A DNA stretch of 64,000 nt from Humulus lupulus (lineage: Eukaryota; Streptophyta; Magnoliopsida; Rosales; Cannabaceae): the NCBI RefSeq assembly GCF_963169125.1, contig NC_084801.1:72667696-72731695 (forward strand), given 5' to 3'. Under the pieces are notes generated by a model that did no database searches, was not told where the DNA came from, and was given only the letters and a program-made list of their open reading frames with translations. Shown one piece after another: positions 10,981 through 23,147 of the stretch. Every line of letters starts with the position of its first letter. The first letter of the stretch is position 1. The translations under genes were made by a program, and so were the position numbers.

Positions 10981-12396
10981 TTCATGCTATTCATTGTTAA
11001 ATTAATCAAGGTACATTACCAATTAGATTAAAAGACGACTGCTAGTAGTCAAGTTAAATTTAAGTTTGCAAAACTTGATGAAGATTTAGCTTAGGAATTT
11101 AATGAACAAAATATTAGTATTGTTTTTACCCGTTTCAAATTTGGTAGATGTATATAGTTGGTCAAAAAGTATGCTATTAGCCTTTCATATATTCATTCTA
11201 ATATTCTTAGTAGCCAAAAAAGTTGTTTTTTTTATTTTATTTAAAAAAAATAGAAAAAGAAAAAAGAAGTGGAAGAAATATTCAAGGGGTTTCTTCCGGT
11301 GACTATTCTTCTCAATGTAGTCATATTTTAAGCATATTGAATGATTCTCTAATGATTACACTTCGGCATGCCACTTTGCCCCACTTCCCTCTTTAAGCCA
11401 AAGAAATTGTCTTCAAGTAAAAGGGATTTCTCACATCTTGTCAAGCAGGTCAGGGACTTTTTCATATGGGCATATTTGCGTGTTTGGTGACTCGTGTACC
11501 AAAACACTGATGGTTGTTGCCTTATTCACTTCTTTTGGACAGAAATAATTTATTTATCTACTTTTTGAAAAATGCATAATGAAATTCTTAGGCTTTAATT
11601 CATAGTTAAATACTTGAATGAAAGATGAATTATCGTTTGTAAGACATTTTTTAAAAAAAAATAAAAAATTTGTTTTTAACGCATCTGAGATTCTCATGGA
11701 ACAATTGTTAAGAATTATTTTCTTGTTGTCTACTTATTCTTGAAGTTTTGGAGGATCTGCACCACATATATGCTAAAGTAATGCTGTTATGATGCGTAAA
11801 ATACTTCGAAATTTGTAAGGGGTTCAGCGGTGCAAGTGAAGTATATATAAATATATAAAATTTACATATTCTTAAAGAATATATGTTTAGAAATGATAAT
11901 GTTCCCTTTCACATCATGAAGTGGGTGCTGCAAATTCAATGGTGCTCTTAGCTTTCAAGACATGTGCGCAGCTTTTAACCAGTAACCACTGATGAAATAT
12001 CAAAAGAATTAAAACATCCTTTGATTATATGATGCCCATGTCAAATACTATACTATCGCACTAAGCCAATATAGTACCAATATCGTACGGCACCTAGCAC
12101 AGTCCATCGCACTAAATTAGCCATTCTTCAAGTTACCCAAGATTAATCAAGGCAATGAGGTCAGAGTGAGCCAGACCAGGGATGTGATATATAAAAGCTC
12201 ATATTTATTACTGTTCTTTATAATGTTCAATCAATCTAGTTTACTTGGATTAATTATTGCCTAGGAAACTATGTTCAAGTTGTCTAGATTATGCTCATAA
12301 TATGGCCAAGTTATTATTATTTTCACTATTTATTTTATTTTATTTTTGTTAATTTTTTTTCCAAATTAAAAATTCAGCCCGTCCTACTATAAAAGT

Positions 12397-12416
12397 ATTA
12401 TTATTATTATTATTAT
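12397..12416. repeat. ATT/TTA microsatellite
   Basis: Uninterrupted trinucleotide run of roughly seven units in the AT-rich interval. Confidence 0.85.
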
Positions 12417-12559
12417 AAAAGACTAGATATTTAATGACTATTGTTGTCCGTGTTTTCTCTGAGTGACACATGGCAGTTATTAAGGAGTAATTGAGCTTTG
12501 CGGAATGTAATGAAGCCCTCTGAGTTCGTCTAGAGCTCCTCAGAATGAATGTCTTACCC

Positions 12560-13312
12560 ATGTTAATCGTGCATTGCCTCTGGAGAAGTATGTCCTTGAG
12601 GAGGACTACGTCCTGAGGACTATGATTATGAAGTTCTCCAGGTCCTTTCCATTCAATTCATTCGGATCTGTGAGGACCATCCTCAGAGCCTGAAAAATGT
12701 CGTGTCAGGTGTCAAGCGTAGTGACTCTAGACTAGAAGCAGCTATCTGACATGTTAGAGTTACCCATGTCATGGTGTCGAGTGCGTAAGTGTCAAGCAGG
12801 ATGTCTTACGATGCCTCCCAACATGGGAAAACATGCAGCTATTCCCTGACAATGTAAGTGGCGTGTTACCCTAAAAAGTTGTGGGCTGTAACCTCGTAAA
12901 TGAACCCTGTGCGATACGCCTGGGCCCACTAATTCGTTAACTATGTGAATGTATATTTTAGCATTATTACCCCATTAATGGGGAATATTTGTAATAAATT
13001 CCCATTCAGGTTAAATATGTATAATAAATCTCTACTATTGGAATTAATTGTCATTAGTCATCTATAAATAGGATTAGGGCATACTTTGTAAGAGATCCTG
13101 ATTTTTTTTCTCTACTATTTTATTATGTGCATTGCTAAAATACTACCTGAACTCCATGGAAACTTGAGAGCTCCAAGCTTCCAAAATCCTAATATAAGTG
13201 ACTCGTGAACTAGGATTAATTAATAATCTAAACCTCGTAAAATCTTTGTGTTCTTCTTGCAATTTCTTTAAGTTTTCATTTAATTAGTTGATAGCGAAAA
13301 ATCCAATTGACA
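12560..13312 (+). repeat. Degenerate LTR relic 2 (left end uncertain)
   Basis: The right part has a TATA-like ctataaatagg near 13062 and the shared block (gactcgtgaactagg, ttaat, aacctcgtaaaa) at 13199-13244. It ends in gcgaaaaatccaattgaca, matching the LTR-end pattern of the other families. The left boundary is a guess at a tgttaa; I could not find a matching TSD. Confidence 0.35.
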
Positions 13313-14341
13313 ACTATATTATTATAAATTCAAATGTAATAAAATATTATTATCATAATAATATATAATACATAATCCTAATTTTTATCAAATTTTGGTA
13401 TACTAAATATTTAGTAATTATATGAATACAAATTGAAATATTATAATAATATTTAATACAAGAGTAGATATTTATATTAATATATATAAGTTCAAACGTT
13501 GTAGATCATTATTATAATAATATACAATATACAATCTTAATTTTTACTAAAATTTTTATCATTTATATTTAAAAAGAAATTATGTTACTTTTCTTATTAC
13601 TTATTCTAACTTATATAAATATATATATTTATATTTAATAACAATAAACATTTTATATGGATGTCGTGTGTGTACAAATAGAATGACTGTATCACTACGC
13701 ATTTTGATATCATGCACAACATTGATGTGTGCTTTCAATAATATAATGAATGTTTTGTACCTTGAATATGGTAGTTTGTTATCTAAAATGTAATAATTTT
13801 AATATTTTTTAAAGAAAACCTTAAACAATGTTTTGATTTAATTTTTCTTTTTATATGTTTATATCATTCTTGTATGCATAATATTATTTATTTTTGAAAA
13901 ATTTATATCTCAATTATAAAAACAAATAATAAAAATAATTAGTAAATTTTTTAAATTAAACTAAACAAAAGTGTATTATAGGTTGCTTGCACCTAATATA
14001 TGTAAAATAAACTCTTAGTCCTTTGTACTTGATAATATGTGTATTAACAGATTTGCATGACTACAGTTTTTTTCTTTAGTTAACAAAAGAATCGATACAC
14101 CTTATTTTGATTTGGTAATATAATTAGGAGTGTTTAAGATTTAACTAATCAAGTTCAATATACAAGATCCAATATAATATGCAAAATTTGAATTGAATTC
14201 GATTAAAAAAGCTTAAAATCCGCACTTGTAAGGATTGAATGCACTTCTAATGTTGAAATAAACAATTCCAATCCAATTCACAGTTTATGTATGTATATGT
14301 AATTTTTTAAAATATTTATATATATGAAATGATATTTTATG

Positions 14342-15117
14342 TGTACGCCCTGGTTTTCACGCGGGCTGTTTAGCAGGACGAGCCTCGGACTAAACATGAT
14401 TTAGTCCGAGGCTCCCACAGGCCAGAGGCTCTATTTCCAGGACGGGCCCTTTCTAGCTCGAGGAGGTCCTGTTTCCAGCTCGCGCTTGTTGCACCAGGAG
14501 CTGGGAATAACATCCGGCGACCACGGACGGATAAGCTCGGGTTATGGATTGCTCCGGTAACGAGCTTCTCAGGAAGCTCTGACCCTATGGGAAGTCAACA
14601 CGCAAGATAAACGTGCATATTCCTGCCATCACGTGTCCGATATCCCCCTGACTTCTCGGACACGCAGCAGGAACGTGCGTATTCAGACACCCAAGGACGA
14701 GTTGGGCCGTGCGGCCCATTATCTCCTTCCATACTGATTAGACCACACTTGTGTGTCAGGTTTAGGAATTAATCATGAATATCACAGACTTGATATGACA
14801 AATGGTAAGGTCACGGGATGACCTCCCTACCAACTTCCAGGTGCCTTCTCCTATAAATATGGAGACCCTGGGAGTTGATAGGGGTTGGAAAAAATAGTCT
14901 TTGAAGAACTATGTACTTTGTAAACCAATTACCCAGAGAATATCAATAATATTGACTAGTGGAGTAGAAGGATCTTAACCTTCGAACCACTTAAAAACGT
15001 GTTTTGAGTCACCTAGTTCAATTCCCAAAGATTTCCTATCTGTGACGGTTCTACTTTTAGTACTAATCTCTTTCTCTTCTTCTCTTAATTATCTGTTGCC
15101 GAAGAACCGCGTCAACA
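14342..15117 (+). repeat. 5' LTR of element B (776 bp)
   Basis: Begins tgtacgccctgg and ends gcgtcaaca. TATA (tataaatat) at 14852-14860. The 15-bp inverted repeat occupies 14380-14414 with a 5-base loop; its two arms are identical to those in A and only the loop differs by one base. Left flank is ttatg; the right flank is outside the window. Confidence 0.95.
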
Positions 15118-15120
15118 GTT

Positions 15121-15138
15121 TGGTGTTTTAATTGAGAG
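15121..15138 (+). promoter_or_regulatory. Primer binding site of element B
   Basis: TGGTGTTTTAATTGAGAG starts three bases after the LTR. It is a C-to-T-decayed form of the TGGTGCTTTCATTGAGAG seen next to the family-2 LTR (30877-30894, minus). I do not assign the tRNA. Confidence 0.75.
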
Positions 15139-15172
15139 CCAGTCCGATTAGTACTACCACAAACATACAACT

Positions 15173-17205
15173 ATGGTGACCACTCGATCCAAACATGGCA
15201 ACGAGACATAACAGCATGATGGGAAGGAGGCCCGCCATGTTGCCCTCCCCGATGAGCAAGTTCCTGAAGTCCAGCAGAGGCCGGGAAAGCAGCCGGCCGG
15301 CCAAGACGACACTGGTAGTTCGGCGCCCCGACCGCCTAATCCGAATCCATGTTATTACACTGCGGTGGAGATGGAGAATGCTCAGCTGAGGAGCCAGCTG
15401 GCAGCAGCTAGTCAGCAAATCCAGGATATCCTGAGTCGACTACCCCCTCTCACAACCAAGGGTAACATTGGAGAGAGGCAAGGCGAGGCTCCTAAGTCTC
15501 GCTGGAGTAATCAATCCAGGCATAGCCGTTTGGGTAGACTCCCTGCAGCCAACTCCACCCCTTCACCACGCCATCAAGAGGCGAACTTCAGGGAAATGCC
15601 TCGGACCGAACAGCAGCAGTACAGCCGTTCGGTTAGGACGTCAACCCCTAGCTCTCAGCCTTCCTCGAGGATGCCCAGAAGAGATCGAGGAAATTCCCAA
15701 AGAAGGGCCGAGGAGATCCGGAGACGTCAGCCCGTCCCCGAAGAACGTCCAGTTCCTCGTCCAGCTCGCCCAGCGCGAAACCAGCAAGCAGGCAGGGCCG
15801 AGAGGCCCCCACCAAATTTAGTCCGTCCGGATGGCACTAGGATCGCCTCTCCGGTCAGGCATCCTCCTTCTCCCATCAGATACCCGTCTCCTCAGCCCGT
15901 CCGAGACATCCCGACCTACGAAAATAGTACGAGAGACCCGCCATCAGCCGGGCCTTCCAGGCGCAGCAGGGTGCCGGGGGAAGGATCGGGTAGGAGCCGC
16001 CAAAGACGCACCTCGAGCCTGTCCAGCAGGAGTCACTGGACCGGTAGTGCACGGAGTGATCTTTCGGGAGGAGACCTGCGACAGCGACTAAGTTCAGCAC
16101 AAAGTCACCATACTACCCAGGGAGGCGACCTTCGAGATCGCCTCAACTCTCACAGAGAGGATCGAGTTAGGGATGGTAGCCAAGCCCGCTCAGTTGGGGT
16201 CCGATCCGAAGTACGTAACGGCGGGAATGCCCCAAATGACCTATCTCAAGATAGGAGGGGCAACAACCCGCCTAATATGTACAACGGGTCCGGAGCTGTT
16301 GAACAACCCCGGAATAACCCAGGTTCTCAGGACAAAACCCTAGAGCGCTTAACTCAGATGGAGGAGCTGATGAAGAAGCTCCTGTCGGAGAAAGAAAAAG
16401 ACGAATATGATTCAGGGGATGAGATGGAACTCTTCGCCCCCAATATAGCAGCAACGGCATACCCTTCTGGTTTTCGTATGCCTCACTTGTCAAAGTTCAA
16501 CGGGGATGGAGATCCATCTGACCACTTAGGGATGTTCAACACCCTAATGATGACTCATAACATCGGACCAGAGCTTCGTTGCTTGATCTTTCCTTCCACC
16601 CTAACTGGACCTGCCAGGCAGTGGTTCAAACAAAGTAAAAGGCAGTCAATCAGCTCCTGGAAGACCTTTTCTGCTGACTTCAAGAGGGCATTCCGCGCCT
16701 CTCAGGCCGCCCGAGTCCAGGCCGACTCCCTAGCTAACGTGAGACAGCAACCTGGAGAGACGCTAAAAGCCTACTTGAGCAGATTTGCAAATGTCGCTGC
16801 TCGAGCCAGAGACGCCGACGACAGCTCCAAACTCATGGCTATGAGGACCGGGATCCTAGTCGGCTGAGATCTGTGGAAGGATATTCAAAGGAGGGGGGTC
16901 AGCTCGGTTAGTGAATTCCTTAACAGAGCCCAAGAGTGGATAAACTTGGACGAAGCTGAAGCTTCAGTAGCGGGGACCAGCCAGGTCCTCGAGAAGCCCG
17001 CTGGGACGGGAACAGAGATTGTAGTGGCGACTCCCGACGTCGCGCAGAGTAACCAGACCGGTGGCGGCAAAAGAAATGGAAATGGTGAAAACAGCCAGCA
17101 CGGTCAAAAGAAGAATAAGTCCGCGGATAAATTCAAGCCCGTGTTCACAACGTATACCGAGCTCACCTAGACCAGAGAGAATATTTTCCTGGCCAACATT
17201 ACGCG
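15173..17205 (+). pseudogene. Element B gag, broken, interrupted by the compound insertion
   Basis: The start is the ATG at 15173, encoding MVTTRSKHGNET, which matches MVTTR at the family-2 gag start and lies just after the primer site. The N-terminal half is Arg/Pro/Ser-rich and basic. A capsid-like part follows (about 16420-16860, with HLSKFNGDGDPSDHLGMF and ARQWF). Stops in this copy: TAA at 15209-15211, TGA at 16865-16867 (GGA in A) and TAG at 17168-17170 (CAA in A). Coding then runs into the inserted family-2 LTR at 17206 and resumes at 55044. Confidence 0.9.
17201..17205 (+). repeat. Target-site duplication acgcg, left copy
   Basis: Element A has one acgcg at the matching place (528-532). 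B has one before the insertion and one after it at 55044-55048. Two extra bases (tg, 17206-17207) separate this copy from the LTR terminus. Confidence 0.9.
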
Positions 17206-17207
17206 TG

Positions 17208-18096
17208 TGTTTACCGAGTTTTTCGGAAACGAATACAAACAGAATAATAAAAAGATAAGAACTGTAGAAGTGCTAAAATGTAACTAAACAAACAGTGTTT
17301 TTACGTGGTTCAGGCGTTAACAAGCCCTAGTCCACGAGTCGATGTTATTATACTTGGAAAAGGTTACAGTAAGATGGCTGGTGTACAAGAAATTCACACA
17401 CTCACAGTGTTTCTCTCGGGTTCTCTTGAAGAAGATGAAGCTAGAGAGATTTTAGCAGAGTTTTTGCTATGTGATCTGTTGGCCGTCCCTCCTCTTGTAA
17501 AATGAAGGGGCCTTTATAGCTAGGGTTTCGGATTAGGGTTTTTCTCTACGTACATGAGTCTTAATTACACCAGCCATAAATAGGGGATACAATTACTGTA
17601 GTAGCATGGCTACAAGACTTTATGTGGGTATATTTACGTGAAAGTATTGGGAACACACAAAGTCAGCCGTCTTTTCCAAGTTGTCAGCGGAACAGTAGGC
17701 GAAAAGGTACCCTTAGGCATGCTGGGATGTGTGCGGCTTTGACCTGACGGGCGTGTCAGGCGGGATCCTGTGTCAGGCGGATATCATTCCAAATATACCT
17801 CCTCCAGGACTCGACCGTTTGGTTTTGTTCCGTGCGAGGCACGGAACTGTTTCCGTGGAGACCACTCGAAGAGCTTCTCCTGGAAGGGGCTTCCCCGAAG
17901 GATACCCCTTCGGGAGTCCGGGAGAGTTGACGAGTTTCCGTGTTGTGTTTGCTTGGAAGAGTAATCCGGACACTAAACAGGAGAGGCGAAGCCTTTCTGT
18001 CCATCCGCGAGCTCTGGTCACCTACCGTGAAAGACATCGATAATTCTGCTTCCCCGAGGACATCAATCTAAACGCTATCCGGAAATCTGGATAACA
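17208..18096 (-). repeat. Arm 1 3' LTR (889 bp, minus orientation)
   Basis: In element sense it starts tgttatccag (at 18096) and ends ctcggtaaaca (at 17208). TATA (tataaag) is at about 17513-17519. The block shared with other LTRs is at 17300-17343. Against the arm-1 5' LTR fragment (30898-31312) I counted 3 differences in about 415 bp. Confidence 0.95.
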
Positions 18097-18110
18097 TTTA
18101 CCCCCCAAGG
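18097..18110 (-). promoter_or_regulatory. 3' polypurine tract of arm 1
   Basis: On the minus strand ccttggggggtaaa abuts the LTR start. The arm-2 tract (54141-54154) is identical. Confidence 0.88.
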
Positions 18111-18556
18111 TCACGGAGCTTTGAGAGATCCGGGAGCTTGTACAGTCCTCCGGGTATTTCGGTCTCTTAGATTAGGCGAGGGGCCACCTTCTGTGTTCCC
18201 GGAAGGGTTCCTTTTTCCCGCCTGAGTGTTAGTATGAAAAAGAAAGGGAATTTCTTCTTCAAGTATTCAAGTGCGGCAAGGACCACGTGTCATTCTGGGA
18301 ATGGTTCTGCGACCAAGACGTGTGCGTGAGGCGACTGGTTGAGTATGCATGCATCAGTCATCTGAGTAATGATTTGACGGTTTTTAATGGTACTCCGGGC
18401 CCGAGGTGGTGTAATGATGGGAAATAAATACTTTATTCCCATCCGAGGAGTCATAAATAGGATCGTCGCTTCATCTCCAGCCGTTGGATCTGATGCACAC
18501 GGAATGGGAAGATCGGGACCGTCCATTTGAGGAATTCGAAACGACTTCTTCCCTGC

Positions 18557-18564
18557 TATAAAAA
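18557..18564 (+). promoter_or_regulatory. TATA box of the family-2 antisense gene, arm 1
   Basis: TATAAAAA within ccctgctataaaaatgaggg, about 30 bp before a pyrimidine-rich start region. The same box is kept in arm 2 (53679-53686, minus). Confidence 0.68.
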
Positions 18565-18587
18565 TGAGGGAAAGGACCTTTCTTCCT

Positions 18588-21500
18588 CTTTACGCTTTTA
18601 AATTCTCTATCTTTCGGATTTTCACATTTCCAAACCTTCGAACTCTCAGGCTTCCCAGCTTCCGTTCCTCCGAACTTGCCACTTCTTTTGGTAAGGATCT
18701 GGGAACTTTTTCTTTTGATTTGGCAGTGGGTTTATTCGCCGAAGTTCCTGGTTTGAATCGCCGTTCGTCTTTGCAGCTTTTACTTCTCGCGATCGTGCTG
18801 TGCAGTGATCCAGTTACTCCTTCAACCTCCAACTACCCGAATATCAGTAAGTATTTCTACTTTGCTCTTTCTTCCCAAACCTTAGGTTGTTGGTAGTTGT
18901 TAGAGTAGAGGTTTCTGCCATTATCGCTTATGTGCATGCGTGAATAGGGCTTTGGTAGGCATGTGATTGATGTGAGTCGATAAGTAGCCTTTTTTGCATG
19001 CTTTGGAGATTTGCGATTGGAAAGTTGTTCCTTGTTTTGCTGTTTTAGGGCATAAGCATGAACGCCTTTAGGGTGTCTTTCTCTGGAAAAACACTTCTTT
19101 TGGTGGGCTTAGGCTCGGAGTCTGAGTCTGGTTCCTTGCTGCCCTTCGGGTGGCATGGTGCCAATCCCTCGGTAAGCTCGGTGGGAGCCTCTCCAAGCAG
19201 TTTTCGGGGAGGGTCTCCCCGACGCCTTTGATACCACTAGGGTATGACAAGGGTGCTGACTGCTTAGAGTGTTTTCTTCTTTCTTTCTTTTGTCCAGTGA
19301 CGAACATCTCAAAGGAACAACTCCTTGCTGTGGGGGAGGCTGATTCTGCCCAGGAGAAGGGTTCCCCTGTCGCTGGTGCAAAGGGGAAAGGAAAGGCGAA
19401 AGTGGTCGCGGCTAGCCCACCGACTTCCAATAGTTCAATCTGGGAGATGGACCAAAAGCCGAACCTTTTCAGGAATTATGGCATGCTGGAGCTGTATTCC
19501 TCCGAGGCAGGCCTGAAGAACATCCCAGGTCTGATGTGGCACCGTCTGTCGGTGCTGGGCGAGTCGGCTAGCCAGAGTCACGAGGGCTTTCGTGCCTGGA
19601 GCTGGGCACACATAGTGTGTGGGGCACACTTGCCCCTAAGGAGTTACTTTGCTAATTTTTGTGTGAAGGCGGGGATGTCCCCCTTCCAGTTGATTCCTCC
19701 CAGCTACAAGCTCCTAGCAGGGTGGTTCATCTTTTGCAAGTCCCGGAAACTGGAAGCTCCTACCCCGGAGGAGGTGCTGTACTTCTACGGGTTGAGGTCT
19801 CAGCCTATGAGGGGTCATTCAGACAAGGTGGGGTTTTACAGGCTGGAAAGGCACCCGGACGTGATGTGCCCCACTTGTCATACCGCGAGGGTTCCAGACC
19901 TCCGGGAATACTGGTTCCTGACGACTGGCTTCCCGCTGAAGAGGGTGCCAGCCCTATCTTTGGACTTCAAAATCCCTGGTAAGTGCCCCTTCCTCTCCTT
20001 TTCAACTTTGTTTCTTTGCATTTGATTTGCCTTTTGGGAGGATCTCTAATTCTTGTATTTGAATTTTGCAGACGTCGTTCCGCGGACACCTCGCTGCGCG
20101 GAGATGATAAGGAGGTCCAAGTTCTACGAAGGGCTTTCTGAGGAAGAGTTGAAAGTGGAGGGACTTGTGACCTCCGAATCGCTGAGGGAGTACGGGCTAC
20201 TCGCCTCTTTCCAAAACATCGAGCCAGTGAGTGGCAGGGGGCAAAGTCAGGTGTCAGCTGACATCCGGGAACAGATTGCCCTGGAGCTGTCCAAGGTGAT
20301 CACCCAAGCAGCCCGGGACGAAAATACTTTATCTCCTAGTTGGGCGGAGAGGTTCCCTGACCCCCAGCCGGAGGAAGAGGAGATCGAGGCTCGCCACGCC
20401 GCGGCTTACCCTAACGAAGGGGCTCCGGGGGCTAGTACCTCCGGGAGAGGTAAGACTAGTTTTCGATTGATCCACACCCCCAGCCTGTCTGAGGTTTCCC
20501 GGACCTCTCAGATGGGGTTTGATCCCCGCTTCCTTAGGCTAGATCCGCGTAGGATACCTTTTGACAGATATTGCGATAGGGTAGATGAGCTTCTCGGGTG
20601 TCTGAGTGACGGTAGTCTGCCAGAAGGTGTCATCATGGTTGACCCTTCTTCCCTCAGCATGTCATTCCCGGACTTCAAGGAGTACGGGAGCTTCCTGGAG
20701 CAGGAAGCGGTGTTTTGTTTTGCTCGGGGAAGGCCATCCACGTTTCTCGTGCATGGTCGTCCCTTTCAAACTTTTCTTTTTCTTGTTTTTTGTTCCCTGC
20801 TGGCGGGCTTGCTTGTGCTTTTATGTTGTTGATTGTCTTGTCTTCCGCTTATCTTCTTTCTCATTGCTTGTTGGTTCGTTAACCTTGCTTTGTACGTTTC
20901 TTGCAGAGTATCCAGAAGCCAAGATGTTGGGGAGGGTTACTTTGCTCATTAAGAAGGCTGCCACTAGCCAAGACCCATCCACGGGGAAAGGACGGAAGAC
21001 CAAGGCTGGTAGGGGAGCTAAAGCTGCCTCCCCCAAGAAGACAAGTGGCGAGGCGCAAGCGTCTCCGGGGGTAGATAAGTCTCCTGCTGATGGGCCTCCC
21101 GAGACTATGATGGTCTCGAGTAGCAGCAGCGACGGGGAAGGGCTTGTGTTCCCCGTGAAGACAACTGGGGTGAGCAAGCGTCCCGGAGAAGATGCTGAGG
21201 GCGCTAACAAGAAACGCCTTAGACACTCTTCTCCTGGTCGAAGGCAACAAAAACAGCAACGACAGCAACCACAATTACAACAACAGCAGCAACAAGAACA
21301 ACAGAGACAATCACCAACGTCAGAGCATCAGCAATAACAACATCCAAACCAGCAGCAGCAACAAGGGCAATTACTTCTGCTTCCGCAGCAGCAAAAGCAA
21401 CAGACCGGGGCCTTAATACCCCGTCTGCCTCCTCCTCCAGCCCAAAGGGGGTCCACCCTTCCGGGGTCTCCTTCTTCTCAGACAACCAACCTTCCTCTGC

Positions 21501-22989
21501 CTGGCTTGAAGTTCCACTTCCCGCAGAAGCCAACCAGTTTCCCCGCTGCCCTCCTGGAGGGTGTAAGACGGGCCGATAGCTTTTTGAAGAGGCGGTTAGA
21601 GGCGGAGAAGGCTGTTACTCAGGGAAGGGCAGATAACTTGTCTGCCGTGAAGAGAGCTGAGCTGGCCGAGGGGGTGAGATCCTTTCACCCGGCCGGAGCG
21701 GTTTTGGATGGCCCAGCCTTGGAGAAGAGGCTGGTGCCTAGGCTCGGACATGCATTGGCGCCGTTCGGAGCTGAGATGATGGAGGACATGGCCCTGAGCT
21801 TGTGCGAGCTCAATTCTGAGAAATGGGCCATCAGTAGCAGTAAGGATCCACTGTTGCTGACACACGCTGTGAAGCAGCAACTGTCCGGGGTAAGCCGTCA
21901 GTTGTTTTTTTGGGATCATCTGTCTTTTGCTCCGGCTTTAGCTCATTCTGTTGTCTTTTCTTGTAGGCCTCTATGATCGCGGAACGCTCGTTCCGGGAGG
22001 TTGGGGCAGTTCTGGTTCTGCTGGAGGAGAGCCAGCTCGCTCGCCAGGCCTTGGAGGCGGAGAAGCAGAAGCTGACCCAACAAGCCTTGGAGGCTTCGGA
22101 GAAGATTGATCAGGCCCGGCGCACGGCTGAGGAAGAGGCGGACAAGAAATATCTTGCCAAATATCAAGAGTACCGGGCCAAGGCAGAGAATGAGTTTAGA
22201 CAGCGGTCGGATGGGATGAAGGTCGAAAACTCCAAGCTCCGGGAAGAGCTGTCCCAAGCCAGGGTGGAGAAGGATACCTTGGAAGCCCGCTTGCAAGCGA
22301 AAAATGATCTCGTCCTTAAGCAGCAAGGGGAATATTCCACTCTTCAGAATAAGCTGCACGAGGAGGAGAAACTTCACAAGAGGAGCAGGGATCTCGTGTC
22401 TATGCTGGAGTTGGGGATCGCCGAGAAGGATAAAGAGATCGGAGCCTTGCAATTTACTGCCAGGGGGCATGTGACTGAGAAGCAATCCGTGCTGAACCAG
22501 AACAAGGAGCAGCGCAAGGAGATTGATTCTCTTAAGGGAGAGCGGGATGCCTCCAAGGCCGAAATGGAAAAATTGAGGGCTCAACTAACTGTCGCGGAAG
22601 CACAGCTGGCAACCTCCAAGGCGGAGCGCTTGAAGGAGAAGGAGGATGCTGAGGTGATACTGAACAGGATGATTAATATATCGCATGTGGTCCTCATGCA
22701 TCAACTCTGGAAAGTGAACCCGGAGGTATTAGGCTATCTGGGAGATGATGCCGAAGCCATGAGGGAGAAGCTACTCGTGTGGGATCAAGGCCCAGAGGCG
22801 TACGTCCAAACTTTCAACATTGACGAACGTGCTGGAGCCCCTGAGGCGGGAGATCCCGGAGAGGCGGGGACCTCTGAACCTTCCCGTGACAAAGTTCCGC
22901 CTTCCAATGAGCCGACTCCGCTCGCCTCAGTTGAAGCCGATGCCCCCGAAGCCGCGGTCGTGGAAGCTGCAGCTACCCCCAATGCTTGA
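18588..22989 (+). pseudogene. Arm 1 antisense spliced gene, five exons, one nonsense codon
   Basis: Plus strand, opposite to arm-1 gag-pol. Exons: about 18588-18846, 19298-19978, 20072-20755, 20907-21889, 21967-22989 (stop TGA). Introns run gtaagt/gtccag, gtaagt/ttgcag, gtcgtc/ttgcag and gtaagc/ttgtag. Exon 1 ends in A and exon 2 opens TG, so splicing creates the ATG; total coding is then 3372 nt, exactly 1124 codons. Exon 2 carries HLPLRSYFANF, SYKLLAGW, PTPEEVLYFYG and REYWFLTTGFPL, homologous to the family-1 antisense protein and resembling the Pfam 'putative gypsy type transposon' domain. Exon 4 is basic with a polyglutamine tract; exon 5 is a long coiled coil. A CAA-to-TAA change in the Gln tract (21335-21337) is the only break seen. 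Exon lengths equal those of arm 2 except for one small deletion there. The function is unknown. Confidence 0.82.
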
Positions 22990-23147
22990 AGGGGTTTTAT
23001 CTTTAATTATTTTTCATTTTGAGTTTTTCATTGCGGACATATTTGCCATAATTATAGCATTCTCCTTTCTTTTCTGCCGAGTTCTTTATTTATCTTTGCG
23101 CTTAGGGTAGACTTTTATACGGTAGAAACTGTTGTAGGGGCTTATGA

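Larger units (their letters stand above)
10199..14341. other. AT-rich interval between elements A and B
   Basis: This is the only stretch not assigned to a recognisable full element. It holds two decayed LTR relics (10222-10642 and about 12560-13312), a possible exon relic (10659-10980) and an ATT microsatellite. Otherwise it is AT-rich DNA with poly-A/T runs and no supportable gene (notably 11000-12300 and 13313-14341). Confidence 0.7.

Noticed and set aside
20440..20460. gtaaga in exon 3 of the family-2 antisense gene as a further donor
   Set aside because: Reading through keeps a good frame and conserved residues in both arms, and no matching acceptor preserves phase.
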